Source of the DNA: Microbacterium cremeum
GTDB taxonomy: Bacteria; Actinomycetota; Actinomycetes; Actinomycetales; Microbacteriaceae
Direction: 5' to 3'
NCBI RefSeq assembly: GCF_015277855.1
Contig: NZ_CP063812.1
Coordinates: 2,418,001-2,482,000 of the forward strand
DNA length: 64,000 nucleotides
Shown here: piece by piece, positions 16,421 through 25,706 of the stretch
How positions within the stretch are numbered: position 1 is the stretch's first letter
Layout: the number at the start of each line of letters is the position of its first letter
Position numbers and translations under genes: made by a program
The notes under the pieces: model-generated
What the model saw: only the letters and a program-made list of their open reading frames with translations
Databases searched by the model: none
Told to the model about the DNA's origin: nothing

Positions 16421-16427
16421 GGGATGC

Positions 16428-17294
16428 ATGCCCGACCTCGCGACGCCGCTCGTCGCGTGGTACCGGCGCAACGCGCGCGACCTGCCGTGGCGACGGCCGG
16501 GATTCAGCACGTGGGGCGTCCTCGTCAGCGAGTTCATGCTGCAGCAGACGCCGGTGAACCGGGTGATCCCGCACCTCGAGGCATGGCTCGAACGGTGGCC
16601 GCGCCCGGCCGACCTCGCAGCAGCAGCCCCCGCCGACGCGGTGCGGCAGTGGGCGAACCTCGGGTACCCCCGCAGGGCGCTGTGGCTCCACCGCGCGGCC
16701 GTCGAGATCCGCGACCGCCACGGCGATGTCATCCCCCGCGACGTCGATGCGCTCCTGGCGCTCACCGGCATCGGCGACTACACCGCACGAGCGGTGGCGG
16801 TCTTCGCGTACGGCGACCGGCATCCCGTCGTCGACACGAACACGCGGCGCGTCCTGGCGCGTGCGCTCGGCGGACGCTCTCAGCCCGCGGCCCCCTCGCG
16901 CCGCGATCTCGACGTCATGACGGCGATCCTCCCGGCGGACCGCGAGGCTGCCGCCGTCGTGAACGCGGCGGCGATGGAGCTCGGCGCGACGGTGTGCGTC
17001 GGCCGGGCACCCCGATGCGACGCGTGCCCGCTCGCCGCGCAGTGCGCGTGGCGGGCAGCCGGTTACCCCGACACCGGCGACGACCGTCGGCGACAGGCCC
17101 GGTACGAGGGCAGCGACCGGCAGGCGCGCGGTGCGGTGCTGAAGACGCTCCGGGATGCCGCGGCCCACGCCGTGCCGCTGCACGAGGTCGCCGCCGACTG
17201 GCCGGACCGGCGCCAGCGCGACCGGGCGATCGACTCGCTCATCTCCGACGGCCTCGCCGAAGCCGCGGACGGGATGCTGCGGCTGCCGGCCTGA
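16428..17294 (+). CDS. mutY: A/G-specific adenine DNA glycosylase, 288 aa
   Basis: Removes adenine mispaired with 8-oxoguanine. Seen are the catalytic Glu in SEFMLQQTPVNRV, the helix-hairpin-helix LTGIGDYTARAVAVFA, the catalytic Asp in VVDTNTRRV, and the [4Fe-4S] cluster Cys set C-x6-C-x2-C-x5-C in the segment around CVGRAPRCDACPLAAQC. The C-terminal domain that recognises 8-oxoG in long MutY proteins is absent or minimal; a short winged-helix-like tail ends the protein, as in several actinobacterial homologues. It sits between the kinase-truB unit and rbfA on the opposite strand and converges with rbfA 15 bp away. Confidence 0.93.
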   Translation: MPDLATPLVAWYRRNARDLPWRRPGFSTWGVLVSEFMLQQTPVNRVIPHLEAWLERWPRPADLAAAAPADAVRQWANLGYPRRALWLHRAAVEIRDRHGDVIPRDVDALLALTGIGDYTARAVAVFAYGDRHPVVDTNTRRVLARALGGRSQPAAPSRRDLDVMTAILPADREAAAVVNAAAMELGATVCVGRAPRCDACPLAAQCAWRAAGYPDTGDDRRRQARYEGSDRQARGAVLKTLRDAAAHAVPLHEVAADWPDRRQRDRAIDSLISDGLAEAADGMLRLPA

Positions 17295-17309
17295 CGGCGT
17301 CGGCGGCGC

Positions 17310-17744
17310 TCAGTCCTCGTCGTCGAGCTCGCGCGGCTTGACGTACGGATCGGCCTCGCCCGCGTAGGACGCGCTCGCCGCGAGTCCTGCGACCGACTCG
17401 TCGCGTTGGCGTGCCTCGCGCAGCAGGTCCTCGATGTGACCGGCGTTCTCGGGGATCGCGTCGGGGATGAACTCCAGCGACGGCGTCAGGCGGACATTGA
17501 GGTGCTTGCCCACCTCCGACCGCAGCATCCCGGTCGCCGACCTGAGCGCTGCTGCCGACGCCTCGCGTTCCTCGGGCGTGCCGAGCACGGTGAAGAACAC
17601 CGACGCGTGCTGCAGGTCTCCGGTCACCCGCACATCGGTGATCGTCACGAAGCCGAGGCGCGGATCGCGCAGCCCCTTCTCGAGACGCTCGGCGAGGATC
17701 ACTCGGATGCGGTCGCCCAGACGGGCCTGACGTTCTGAAGCCAT
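17310..17744 (-). CDS. rbfA: 30S ribosome-binding factor RbfA, 144 aa
   Basis: Assists maturation of the 30S subunit, binding near helix 1 of 16S rRNA. The KH-like fold is recognised by RIRVILAERLEKGLRDPRLG, VTITDVRVTGDLQHASVFF and VGKHLNVRLTPSLEFIPD. The acidic tail (PRELDDED) is typical. ATG at 17744 with AGGAG five bases away is preferred over a GTG six bases upstream. It is the last gene of the nusA-ylxR-infB-rbfA series, separated from infB by a 110-bp REP hairpin. Confidence 0.95.
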   Translation of the reverse strand: MASERQARLGDRIRVILAERLEKGLRDPRLGFVTITDVRVTGDLQHASVFFTVLGTPEEREASAAALRSATGMLRSEVGKHLNVRLTPSLEFIPDAIPENAGHIEDLLREARQRDESVAGLAASASYAGEADPYVKPRELDDED

Positions 17745-17761
17745 GATCACTCCTTCTTCTT

Positions 17762-17847
17762 GGTCGTCGAGCGAGCCAGGCGAGTCGAAACGCCCTGAAC
17801 GGATCCAGGGCGTTTCGACTCGTCGCTTCGCTCCTCGCTCAACGACC
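17762..17847. repeat. REP-like long hairpin between infB and rbfA
   Basis: An inverted repeat with outer arms GGTCGTCGAGCGAG (17762-17775) and CTCGCTCAACGACC (17834-17847) and a perfect 16-bp core: GAGTCGAAACGCCCTG (17782-17797) with CAGGGCGTTTCGACTC (17806-17821) around an 8-nt loop. The outer arms carry the GTTGAGCGAG word shared with other loci here. It lies within the infB-rbfA transcript and may attenuate or protect it. Confidence 0.75.
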
Positions 17848-17854
17848 GAATAGC

Positions 17855-20650
17855 TCAGCCGCGGGGCTTCTCGACCAGCTCGGTGGTCTCGATCTCGTCG
17901 CCGATCTGGATGTCGTTGTACTTGCCGAGGCCGATACCGGCCTCGAAGTCCGTACGCACCTCGGTGACGTCGTCCTTGAAGCGGCGCAGCGACTCGATCG
18001 CCAGACCGTCGGCGATCACGACGCCGTCGCGGATGACGCGCGCCTTGGCGTTGCGCGTGATCGTGCCCGAGCGGACGATGACACCGGCGATGTTGCCGAA
18101 CTTCGAGGAGCGGAACACCTCGCGGATCTCGGCGACACCCGACTGGACCTCTTCGTACTCCGGCTTGAGCAGGCCCTTGAGCGACTGCTCGACATCGTCG
18201 ATCGCGTTGTAGATGACCGAGTAGAACCGGACGTCCACGCCCTCGCGGGCGGCACGTTCGCGCGCCTTCGTGTCGGGGCGGACGTTGAAGCCGATCACGA
18301 TCGCGTTGTCGATCGTGGCCAGGTTGATGTCGGACTCGGTGATCGCACCGACGCCGCGGTGGATGATCCGCAGCTGCACCGACTCGTCGACCTCGATCTT
18401 GAGCAGCGACTCCTCGAGCGCCTCGACGGCACCCGACACGTCACCCTTGATGATGAGGTTGAGCGACTCGACCTTGCCCTCTTCGAGAGCGCGGGTGAAG
18501 TCCTCGAGCGAGATGCGCTTGCGGGCCTTCGCCAGCTGCGCATTGCGCTCCGCGGCCTCGCGCTTCTCGGCGATCTGGCGGGCGGTGCGGTCCTCCTCGG
18601 TCACGATGAACGTGTCGCCGGCTCGCGGCACCGAGTTGAGCCCCTGCACCTGCACGGGGCGCGACGGGTAGGCCTCTTCGACGGCGTCGCCGTTCTCGTC
18701 GACCATCGCACGCACGCGGCCGTAGGCCGTGCCCGCCACGATCGCGTCGCCGACGCGCAGCGTTCCCGACTGGATGAGCACCGTCGCCACCGAACCGCGG
18801 CCCTTGTCGAGCTTCGCCTCGATCGCCACACCGCGGGCGGCCTTGTTCGGGTTGGCCGTGAGGTCCAGGCCCGCGTCGGCCGTGAGCAGCACGGCATCGA
18901 GGAGCTCCTGGATACCGGTGCCCTGACGCGCCGAGACGTCGACGAACATGACGTCGCCACCGTACTCCTCGGCCACCAGACCGTACTCGGTGAGCTGCTG
19001 GCGCACCTTCGCCGGGTTGGCGTCGGGCTTGTCGACCTTGTTGACCGCCACGACGATCGGCACGTTCGCGGCCTGCGCGTGGTTCAGTGCCTCGACGGTC
19101 TGCGGCATGATGCCGTCGTCCGCCGCGACAACGAGGATCGCGAGGTCGGTCACCTGCGCACCACGGGCACGCATGGCGGTGAACGCCTCGTGTCCGGGGG
19201 TGTCGATGAAGGTGATGGCGCGCTCGATCTCTTCGTGCTCGGTCCACACCTGGTAGGCACCGATGTGCTGGGTGATGCCGCCGGCCTCACCCGCGACCAC
19301 GTTGGTCTGGCGGATGGCGTCGAGCAGTCGCGTCTTACCGTGGTCGACGTGACCCATGACGGTCACGACCGGCGGACGGATCTCGAGGTCCTCCTCGTTC
19401 TCCTCCTCCAGCTCCTTCTCGAGGTCGAGACCGAAGCCCTCGAGGAGCTCCTTGTCTTCGTCCTCGGGCGAGACCATCTGGATCTTGTAGCCGAGCTCGG
19501 CGCCGAGCACCTCGAAGGTGGCCTCGTCGAGCGACTCGGTCGCCGTCGCCATCTCGCCCAGGTTGAACAGGATGGTCACGAGCGTGCCGGGCTGAACGGT
19601 GTAGCCGCGGATCGCCTCGAGCTTGTCGGCGAAGTCCGAGATGGACGCGCCGCGGCGCAGGCGGATGATCTCGCCGTTGCCCTTCTGGACGTTGACGCCG
19701 CCGACGACCGGGGCATCCCGCATCTCGAACTCTTGGCGCTTCGCCCGACGCGACTTGCGCTGCTTGGACTTGCCGCCGCCCTTGCCGAAGGCACCCGCGG
19801 TGCCGCCACCAGGACCACGGCCGCGACCGCCACCACCGCCGGGGCGACCGGCGAATCCGCCGGGAGCCCCACCGGGACGCTGGAAGCCTCCACCGGCACC
19901 GGCACCGGCACCGCCGGGACGACCGGGACCGCCGGGACGCTGCTGGAACGGAGCGCCGGGACGACCGCCACCGCCGCCGCGGCCTGCGCCACCGGGGCGA
20001 GGACCACCCGGACGCGGCGCACCAGGGCGCGGCGCCTGCGGACGCGGGATGTTGCCAGGCGTCGGACGCTGACCCATGCCCTGCTGCGAGGCGAAGGGGT
20101 TGTTGCCCGGGCGTGGGCCTGCGGGACGCTGACCCATGCCCTGCTGCGACGAGAAGGGGTTGTTGCCGGGGCGCGGCGTTCCGCCGGGACGCGGCGGCTG
20201 AGGCGTGACGCCCGGAGCCGGCTTGCCCGGAGCCGGCGCCGCAGGCGCGGCGGGAGCGGCGGGCTCGGCCGGGGCAGGTGCGGCGGCCGGGGCGGGCGCT
20301 GCGGACGGGGCCTCCTTGGCCGGTGCCTCCTTGGCGGGCGCCGCCGCGGCGGGTGCCGCGGGAGCAGCGGGACGCGCCGGACCGGGCTTGGCCGCGGGAC
20401 CGGGGCGTGCGCCGGAAGCCGGCTTGGCGCCGGCAGCGGCGGACTTCGCCGGGGCAGGGGTGCCCGCGGCGGCGGGGGCGCCTACGCCGTCCGCTTCAAG
20501 CGCGGCACGGAGCTTCCGTGCCACGGGGGGTTCGATGGTGGACGAGGGGCTCTTGACGTATTCGCCGAGCTCCTTCAGCTTCTCGAGCGCGACCTTGCTG
20601 TCGACGCCGAGCTCGGAAGCGATCTCGTGCACGCGTGGTTTGGCAGCCAC
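17855..20650 (-). CDS. infB: translation initiation factor IF-2, 931 aa
   Basis: GTPase that brings fMet-tRNA to the 30S subunit. The N-terminal IF2_N motif ([24 protein letters not shown]) is followed by a long Pro/Gly/Ala-rich disordered region, in which a segment containing [13 protein letters not shown] is duplicated. Then comes the G domain ([27 protein letters not shown]) and domains II-IV, ending at VEKPRG. Start GTG at 20650, with AGGAG five bases upstream that partly lies in a hairpin (20658-20681). The order nusA-ylxR-infB-rbfA is the conserved bacterial one. Confidence 0.97.
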   Translation of the reverse strand: MAAKPRVHEIASELGVDSKVALEKLKELGEYVKSPSSTIEPPVARKLRAALEADGVGAPAAAGTPAPAKSAAAGAKPASGARPGPAAKPGPARPAAPAAPAAAAPAKEAPAKEAPSAAPAPAAAPAPAEPAAPAAPAAPAPGKPAPGVTPQPPRPGGTPRPGNNPFSSQQGMGQRPAGPRPGNNPFASQQGMGQRPTPGNIPRPQAPRPGAPRPGGPRPGGAGRGGGGGRPGAPFQQRPGGPGRPGGAGAGAGGGFQRPGGAPGGFAGRPGGGGGRGRGPGGGTAGAFGKGGGKSKQRKSRRAKRQEFEMRDAPVVGGVNVQKGNGEIIRLRRGASISDFADKLEAIRGYTVQPGTLVTILFNLGEMATATESLDEATFEVLGAELGYKIQMVSPEDEDKELLEGFGLDLEKELEEENEEDLEIRPPVVTVMGHVDHGKTRLLDAIRQTNVVAGEAGGITQHIGAYQVWTEHEEIERAITFIDTPGHEAFTAMRARGAQVTDLAILVVAADDGIMPQTVEALNHAQAANVPIVVAVNKVDKPDANPAKVRQQLTEYGLVAEEYGGDVMFVDVSARQGTGIQELLDAVLLTADAGLDLTANPNKAARGVAIEAKLDKGRGSVATVLIQSGTLRVGDAIVAGTAYGRVRAMVDENGDAVEEAYPSRPVQVQGLNSVPRAGDTFIVTEEDRTARQIAEKREAAERNAQLAKARKRISLEDFTRALEEGKVESLNLIIKGDVSGAVEALEESLLKIEVDESVQLRIIHRGVGAITESDINLATIDNAIVIGFNVRPDTKARERAAREGVDVRFYSVIYNAIDDVEQSLKGLLKPEYEEVQSGVAEIREVFRSSKFGNIAGVIVRSGTITRNAKARVIRDGVVIADGLAIESLRRFKDDVTEVRTDFEAGIGLGKYNDIQIGDEIETTELVEKPRG

Positions 20651-20657
20651 AAATTCT

Positions 20658-20681
20658 CCTGTCTGGGCCCACCCAGACAGG
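20658..20681 (-). promoter_or_regulatory. hairpin overlapping the infB ribosome-binding site
   Basis: CCTGTCTGGG (20658-20667) and CCCAGACAGG (20672-20681) form a perfect 10-bp stem with a 4-nt loop. On the mRNA the 3' arm ends in CAGG, and the next bases AG complete the AGGAG before the infB GTG, so folding would hide part of the Shine-Dalgarno sequence. Confidence 0.5.
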
Positions 20682-20706
20682 GCAGACCGTTAGTCGCGGA
20701 CGGGTC

Positions 20707-20979
20707 TCATTTCGAGCCGTTCACTTTGTTTCCATAGCCATTCAGCCGTTTCTCGATGGTCTGCGTGTCAAGCGGGCCTGACACACGCAATGCCCGCACG
20801 AAGGCGCGGCGCCGGATCGCGGTCTCCACGCACTCGCTCGTCTCGTGGACCCACGCGCCTCTTCCGGGCATCGATGCACGCTCGTCGGGGACGAGGACGG
20901 AATCGATGGCGACCACTCGGAGAAGAGCGGACCGGGGAGCACGCGTGCGGCATCCGACGCACGTTCGTACGGCCTCCAT
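20707..20979 (-). CDS. ylxR: YlxR/RnpM family RNA-binding protein, 90 aa
   Basis: Small nucleic-acid-binding protein of the DUF448 family, with the diagnostic VRTCVGCRTRAPRSALLRVV and the GRGAWVHETSECVETAIRRRAFVRALR segment. The family lies between nusA and infB in most bacteria and has been linked to RNase P modulation in Firmicutes. In this organism a link to translation or RNA processing is inferred from position. It ends 56 bp before the infB start. Confidence 0.92.
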   Translation of the reverse strand: MEAVRTCVGCRTRAPRSALLRVVAIDSVLVPDERASMPGRGAWVHETSECVETAIRRRAFVRALRVSGPLDTQTIEKRLNGYGNKVNGSK

Positions 20980-21042
20980 TCTACACGTCCCGTCCGAACC
21001 GCCGGTGCCCGGCGCTGTGGTCGGATTCGCCGCAGCGGTCGG

Positions 21043-22026
21043 TCACGACTCGAGGATCGAATCGGGCTGGATGTCGATCTTCGCGCCCGTGAGCTTGGCG
21101 GCGAGGCGCGCGTTCTGCCCCTCCTTGCCGATCGCCAGCGACAACTGGTAGTCGGGCACGAGCGCCCGCACGGCCTTGTTCGAGGCATCCAGCACGAAGC
21201 TGGACGTCACCTTCGCCGGAGACAGGGCGTTCGCGACGAACTTCGCGAGCTCGGGGTCGTAGTCGACGATGTCGATCTTCTCGCCGCCGAGCTCTTCGGT
21301 CACCGCGCGCACCCGTCGGCCGAGCTCGCCGATGCACGCGCCCTTCGCGTTGATCGAGGGGTCGTTGGCCGTCACGGCGATCTTGGTGCGGTGGCCGGCC
21401 TCGCGGGCCAGCGACACGATCTCGACGAGGCCCGCCGGGATCTCGGGCACCTCGAGAGCGAACAGCTTGCGCACGAGTCCCGGGTGGGTGCGCGAGACCG
21501 TGATCGATGGGCCCTTGGCACCCTTCGAGACCGAGGTCACGTAGACGCGCAGCCGCGAGCCGTGCGAGTACTCCTCCCCGGGCACCTGCTCCTCGGGCGG
21601 CAGGATGGCCTCGACCGTGCCGAGGTCGACGTGGACCATGCGCGGGTTCGGACCCTGCTGCACGATGCCGGCGACGATGTCGCCCTCCTTGCCGCGGAAC
21701 TCGCCCAGCACGGCGTCGTCGGCGATGTCGCGCAGGCGCTGGCTGATGACCTGCTTGGCGGCGAACGCCGCGATGCGGCCGAAGTCGTCGGGAGTCGACT
21801 CCTCCTCGCCGATGACGATGCCCTCCTCGTCGAGCACGGGAGTGTAGATCGCGACGTGACCGGTCTTCTCGTCGAGAGCCGCCCGCGCGCCTTCCGTCGG
21901 CTCGCCGTCGTTCGTCGTCTTCGCATACGCCGTCAGGATGGCCTGCTCGATGATCCGCAGGAGTTCGTCGAAGGGAATCTCCTTCTCACGCGAAACAGTG
22001 CGCAGCAGTCCGAGATCGATGTCCAC
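21043..22026 (-). CDS. nusA: transcription termination/antitermination factor NusA, 327 aa
   Basis: Binds RNA polymerase and nascent RNA, modulating pausing, termination and rRNA antitermination. N-terminal domain (DIDLGLLRTVSREKEIPFDELLR), S1 domain around RGKEGDIVAGIVQQGPNPRMVHVDLG, and KH domains ending at LSLAIGKEGQNARLAAKLTGAKIDI. It lacks the C-terminal acidic repeats of the E. coli protein, as usual in actinobacteria. I take the GTG at 22026, which has GGAGG five bases upstream; an ATG at 22038 would place that GGAGG inside the gene. No rimP gene precedes it. Confidence 0.95.
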   Translation of the reverse strand: MDIDLGLLRTVSREKEIPFDELLRIIEQAILTAYAKTTNDGEPTEGARAALDEKTGHVAIYTPVLDEEGIVIGEEESTPDDFGRIAAFAAKQVISQRLRDIADDAVLGEFRGKEGDIVAGIVQQGPNPRMVHVDLGTVEAILPPEEQVPGEEYSHGSRLRVYVTSVSKGAKGPSITVSRTHPGLVRKLFALEVPEIPAGLVEIVSLAREAGHRTKIAVTANDPSINAKGACIGELGRRVRAVTEELGGEKIDIVDYDPELAKFVANALSPAKVTSSFVLDASNKAVRALVPDYQLSLAIGKEGQNARLAAKLTGAKIDIQPDSILES

Positions 22027-22073
22027 AGTGGCCTCCATATTCAGCTCTCACCGGCACGTCGCCGCGCGCCGGA

Positions 22074-22079
22074 ACCCTA
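22074..22079 (-). promoter_or_regulatory. -10 box TAGGGT of the nusA operon
   Basis: TAGGGT on the minus strand, 47 bases before the nusA GTG, in the only gap upstream of the operon. No consensus -35 was found. Confidence 0.45.
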
Positions 22080-22129
22080 CAACGTTACCGGATGCCGGAC
22101 CCGCCCGACCTGGGAGACGGCCGCTGCGC

Positions 22130-24061
22130 TCAGCGCCCGCAGTCGTCGACGCGCGTCTCGACCGACCGCAGCCGCTCGTCGGTCCATTTGGCCAGCACGG
22201 GCACGAAGCTCGACCGCGGCAGGAGGACGCCCAGGTGGTCGTATCCGCGGTACTGGAGGAAGCGGACCCGCTCCCCCTGTGCGCACAGCCGGTCGACGTA
22301 CTCCTGCTGCAGATGCGGTGGGATGACCTCGTCCTCGTCGCCCCACGCGATCAGCAGCGGGTGCTCCCACGGCCCCGACGGCACGTTGTCGGCGAGTCTG
22401 CGCCCGAGAGCGCCCGCGGTGAGGTCGCCGACGTACAGGGGCCGGTCCTCGGCGACGCCGAGCGCCGTCGCGACCGAGACGATCACGCCGGGCTCGGTCG
22501 GGCACCGCTGCGTCATCTCGCGCACGATCGCCTCGCCCCCCGGCGCGATGTAGCGCGAGAGGTCCACGTCGTCGTACGTGTCGGCATAGGGCACGAGCAC
22601 CCACGAGATGAGGATCGACAGCAGCGCGCTCGCGTCGCCCGCCGTGAGCTCTTCCGCCAGTGCCAGCGGGTCAGCCGCCGGCGCCAGCGCCGCGGTGCCG
22701 AGGATGTTGAGCTCGGGGGCGTAGTCCTCGGCGATCTGCGACATCCACAGCGCCGCATGGCCGCCCTGCGAGTGGCCCCACACGACGGTCCGCGCCGAGA
22801 GCGAGAACCCGTCCACCTCCTGGGCGGCGAGGATCGCATCCAGGGACGAGCGCGCTTCGCCCCGGCCGATGAGGTACGGGAAGACGCCGGGCGCTCCCTG
22901 CCCGGAGTAGTCCGATGCCACCACGATCCATCCGCGTTCGATCGCCTCGTCGAGGGCGGGGATCGCCCAGCGCGTCGCGGACGCATCGCGCAGGCTCGGC
23001 GCGCACCCCCGCGCCACGCCGGTCGTGCCGTGATTCCACGCGATCACGGGCCGGGCGCCCGGGGGGCGCTCGTCGGGCACGATCACGAGGGCGCTCGCGA
23101 CCGCCGGCTGACCGACGGCGTCACGCGTCGTGTAGAGGATGCGGTGCACCTGAGCGCCGGGAGGCTGCTGGCCGGCGAAGTCCCCGACCCGGACGAGGCG
23201 GCCGTGCTCGTACGGCACGACGGTGGGCGGATCGTAGAAGGCGTCGACGAACGGCTCGCCCTGGGCGAGCCATGCGTTGGCGTACCACCCCGCACCGGCG
23301 AGTCCCACCAGCACCGCCGCGAGGACGTACCGGCCCGCCGCGGCCCACGCCAGGCGCGTCCGGCGGGGCGCTCCGCCTGGGTCGGAAGCCGACCCGGGCA
23401 TCGCGGCACCGGCACCCGTCGACGCGGCCGCGGGCTCGGCATCCGTCTCGTCCGCCGTCACCGGCTCGACGTTCATCTCGGCCGCCTCCACGCTGTGGCG
23501 CCCGGCCACGAAGGCGCGCACGGCGCGCACGAGCAGCGTCGCGCCGAACACGATGGTCCGCACGCCGAACACGATCGCGACGATCAGCACGGTCACGTCC
23601 GGCCACGCGAACGCCAGGATGCCGAACACGATCTGAGCCGCGCCCCACGCGGCGGCCAGCACGCGCTGGCTGAGACGCCCGCGGGCGAGCGCATCGTAGA
23701 GCGACGCGAGACCGCCGAGCACCAGCAGCACGGCGATCAGCTCGGGCAGGAGGTCGAGCGTGCGGCCGAGGCCGATGAGGATCGCAAGTCCCAGCACCAC
23801 CCACACGGCGCCGAACGCCACGCGCGACCAGAGCGGTGACTCCGGAGCGCTCAGGAAGCGCGCCACGCCGGTGAACACGGCGCTGAGGCCGACGTACACC
23901 GTGAGCAGCAGCAGCGAGGTCAGCGGGCGCGTGACGATCAGCAGGCCCACCAGCAGCGAGAGCGCGCCGACGAGGACGAGCACGACCGGCGGTGCACCGC
24001 CGACCAGTCGCGGGGCGATGCTCCATCCGGTCGCGCTCGGACGGCGGGCCTCGCGGATCAT
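22130..24061 (-). CDS. DUF308 membrane domain fused to secretory-lipase-type alpha/beta hydrolase, 643 aa
   Basis: The N-terminal 190 residues hold about six hydrophobic helices of the HdeD/DUF308 type. After a linker of about 50 residues rich in Ala, Glu and Gly and another membrane segment (YVLAAVLVGLAGAGWYANAW), an alpha/beta hydrolase of the fungal/actinobacterial secretory lipase (LIP) type follows. It has the nucleophile elbow GHSQGG, an acid in AWGDEDEVIP and His in YDHLGV. The enzyme domain should face outside the membrane. Such lipases or esterases hydrolyse acyl esters; the substrate is unknown. The ATG at 24061 lies seven bases after TATCAT and is chosen over the ATG three codons upstream. 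Confidence 0.85.
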   Translation of the reverse strand: MIREARRPSATGWSIAPRLVGGAPPVVLVLVGALSLLVGLLIVTRPLTSLLLLTVYVGLSAVFTGVARFLSAPESPLWSRVAFGAVWVVLGLAILIGLGRTLDLLPELIAVLLVLGGLASLYDALARGRLSQRVLAAAWGAAQIVFGILAFAWPDVTVLIVAIVFGVRTIVFGATLLVRAVRAFVAGRHSVEAAEMNVEPVTADETDAEPAAASTGAGAAMPGSASDPGGAPRRTRLAWAAAGRYVLAAVLVGLAGAGWYANAWLAQGEPFVDAFYDPPTVVPYEHGRLVRVGDFAGQQPPGAQVHRILYTTRDAVGQPAVASALVIVPDERPPGARPVIAWNHGTTGVARGCAPSLRDASATRWAIPALDEAIERGWIVVASDYSGQGAPGVFPYLIGRGEARSSLDAILAAQEVDGFSLSARTVVWGHSQGGHAALWMSQIAEDYAPELNILGTAALAPAADPLALAEELTAGDASALLSILISWVLVPYADTYDDVDLSRYIAPGGEAIVREMTQRCPTEPGVIVSVATALGVAEDRPLYVGDLTAGALGRRLADNVPSGPWEHPLLIAWGDEDEVIPPHLQQEYVDRLCAQGERVRFLQYRGYDHLGVLLPRSSFVPVLAKWTDERLRSVETRVDDCGR

Positions 24062-24068
24062 CCGCCCC

Positions 24069-24074
24069 ATGATA
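24069..24074 (-). promoter_or_regulatory. -10 box TATCAT of the DUF308-lipase gene
   Basis: TATCAT on the minus strand ends seven bases before the ATG at 24061. The earlier in-frame ATG lies inside this box, which argues for the downstream start. Confidence 0.55.
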
Positions 24075-24132
24075 GGCGCGGGATCGGTGCGGCACCTGTC
24101 GCCGACAGCGGTGCGCCCGCCATACTGTGCGC

Positions 24133-25644
24133 ATGGAAGCGCTGAACGAATGGCTGCTGGTGTGGGGCGACCTGTTCTGGACGTGGATCGTGCTGCCGGT
24201 GGTGGTCGTCCTCGGGGTGTACTTCACCATACGGTCGGGCGTGGTGCAGTTCCGGCTCATCCCGGAGATGTTCCGCACCCTCACCGACAAGACTCCGCGC
24301 GACACCGCGGGCAAGCCGCAGTCGGTCTCGGCGTTCCAGGCGTTCACCATCTCGGCGGCTTCCCGCGTCGGCGTCGGCAACATCGCGGGCGTCGGGACGG
24401 CGATCGCGCTGGGCGGCCCGGGCGCCGTGTTCTGGATGTGGCTCATGGCGTTCGTCGGCGGGGCGTCGAGCTTCATCGAGTCCTCGCTCGCGCAGCTGTT
24501 CAAGATCCGTGACAAGGACGGGTTCCGCGGCGGTCCCGCGTACTACATGGAGCGGGGACTCAAGGCACGGTGGCTAGGGATCTGGTTCGCGATCATCCTC
24601 ATCGTGTGCTTCCCGTTCGCGTTCAGCTCGCTGCAGGCGAACACCATCGCGGCGACGGTCACCGCCACGATCGGCGAGGGCGCACCGAGCTGGCTCCCCT
24701 GGGTCATCGGGATCGCGGTCGCGCTGCTGACGGGCCTGGTCGTCTTCGGCGGCGTGCGGCGCATCGCCTCGGTCACGCAGTTCCTCGTGCCCATCATGGC
24801 TCTGGCCTATCTGCTGCTCGGACTCGTCGTCGTCGCCCTGCACATCGACCGCCTGCCCGCGGTGTTCGCCGAGATCTTCACGCAGGCGTGGGGCTTCAAC
24901 GAGGTCGTCGGCGCGGCGTTCGGGTACATCGTGCTCACGGGCGTCAAGCGCGGCATGTTCTCCAACGAGGCGGGACTCGGATCCGCCCCGAACGCGGGGG
25001 CGAGCGCGGCGGTCACCCACCCCGTGAAGCAGGGTCTCGTCCAGGCCCTCGGCGTGTACTTCGACACGTTCCTGGTCTGCTCCATCACGGCCTTCATCAT
25101 CCTGGTGTCGGTGCCCGACCTCGGCGGCGCCGAGCGCGGCATCGGTCTCACGCAAGGCGCGCTCGTGAGCACGCTCGGATCGTGGTCGAGCATCGCGCTG
25201 AGCATCATCGTGTTCCTGCTGGCGTTCTCGTCGATCCTCGGCAACTACTACTACGGCGAGTCGAACATCGAGTTCATCAACCCGAACCGCGGCGTCCTCA
25301 CCGCGTACCGGGCGCTCGTCGTGGTCGCGGTCCTGGCGGGCTCGGTCGTCGGAGCCGACCTGGTGTGGAACTTCGCCGACGGCGTGATGGGCCTCATGGC
25401 GCTCACCAACCTCATCGCGATCGCGCTGCTGTCGGGGATCGCGTTCCGCCTCCTCAAGGACTACACGGCGCAGCGCAGGTCAGGACGCGATCCTGTCTTC
25501 ACGCGCGACCGGCTGCCCGACGTCACCGGGATCGCAGTGTGGGAGGACGAGCTCACCGTCACCGGTCCGATCGACCTGCGCACCAAGCGCCGTCAGAGCG
25601 AGAAGCACCGCGACCACCTGCACAACGCGCCGCACGTCGACTGA
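24133..25644 (+). CDS. alanine/glycine:cation symporter (AgcS family), 503 aa
   Basis: Integral membrane transporter that takes up alanine or glycine with Na+ or H+. Family landmarks: ASRVGVGNIAGVGTAIALGGPGAVFWMW (the sodium:alanine symporter signature), FRGGPAYYMERGL, GVKRGMFSNEAGLGSAPNA, and LGNYYYGESNIEFI. About eleven membrane helices and a hydrophilic C-terminal tail. The ATG at 24133 follows a CATACT box by six bases; an upstream GTG adds two residues. The divergent lipase gene starts 72 bp away. The window also has alanine dehydrogenase at 55.3 kb but not in the same unit. Confidence 0.93.
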   Translation: MEALNEWLLVWGDLFWTWIVLPVVVVLGVYFTIRSGVVQFRLIPEMFRTLTDKTPRDTAGKPQSVSAFQAFTISAASRVGVGNIAGVGTAIALGGPGAVFWMWLMAFVGGASSFIESSLAQLFKIRDKDGFRGGPAYYMERGLKARWLGIWFAIILIVCFPFAFSSLQANTIAATVTATIGEGAPSWLPWVIGIAVALLTGLVVFGGVRRIASVTQFLVPIMALAYLLLGLVVVALHIDRLPAVFAEIFTQAWGFNEVVGAAFGYIVLTGVKRGMFSNEAGLGSAPNAGASAAVTHPVKQGLVQALGVYFDTFLVCSITAFIILVSVPDLGGAERGIGLTQGALVSTLGSWSSIALSIIVFLLAFSSILGNYYYGESNIEFINPNRGVLTAYRALVVVAVLAGSVVGADLVWNFADGVMGLMALTNLIAIALLSGIAFRLLKDYTAQRRSGRDPVFTRDRLPDVTGIAVWEDELTVTGPIDLRTKRRQSEKHRDHLHNAPHVD

Positions 25645-25694
25645 CACGTCGGCGCCACCGCGTCAACCCCGCAGGCCGCAGCAGCGGCGCGCTC

Positions 25695-25700
25695 TAACGT
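25695..25700 (+). promoter_or_regulatory. -10 box TAACGT of the DUF1206 gene
   Basis: TAACGT ends six bases before the GTG start, predicting a leaderless transcript. Confidence 0.6.
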
Positions 25701-25706
25701 GGGGGC

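Noticed and set aside
18359..20737. Plus-strand open frame opposite infB
   Set aside because: Mirror of the IF-2 codon pattern; no conserved motif and no promoter.
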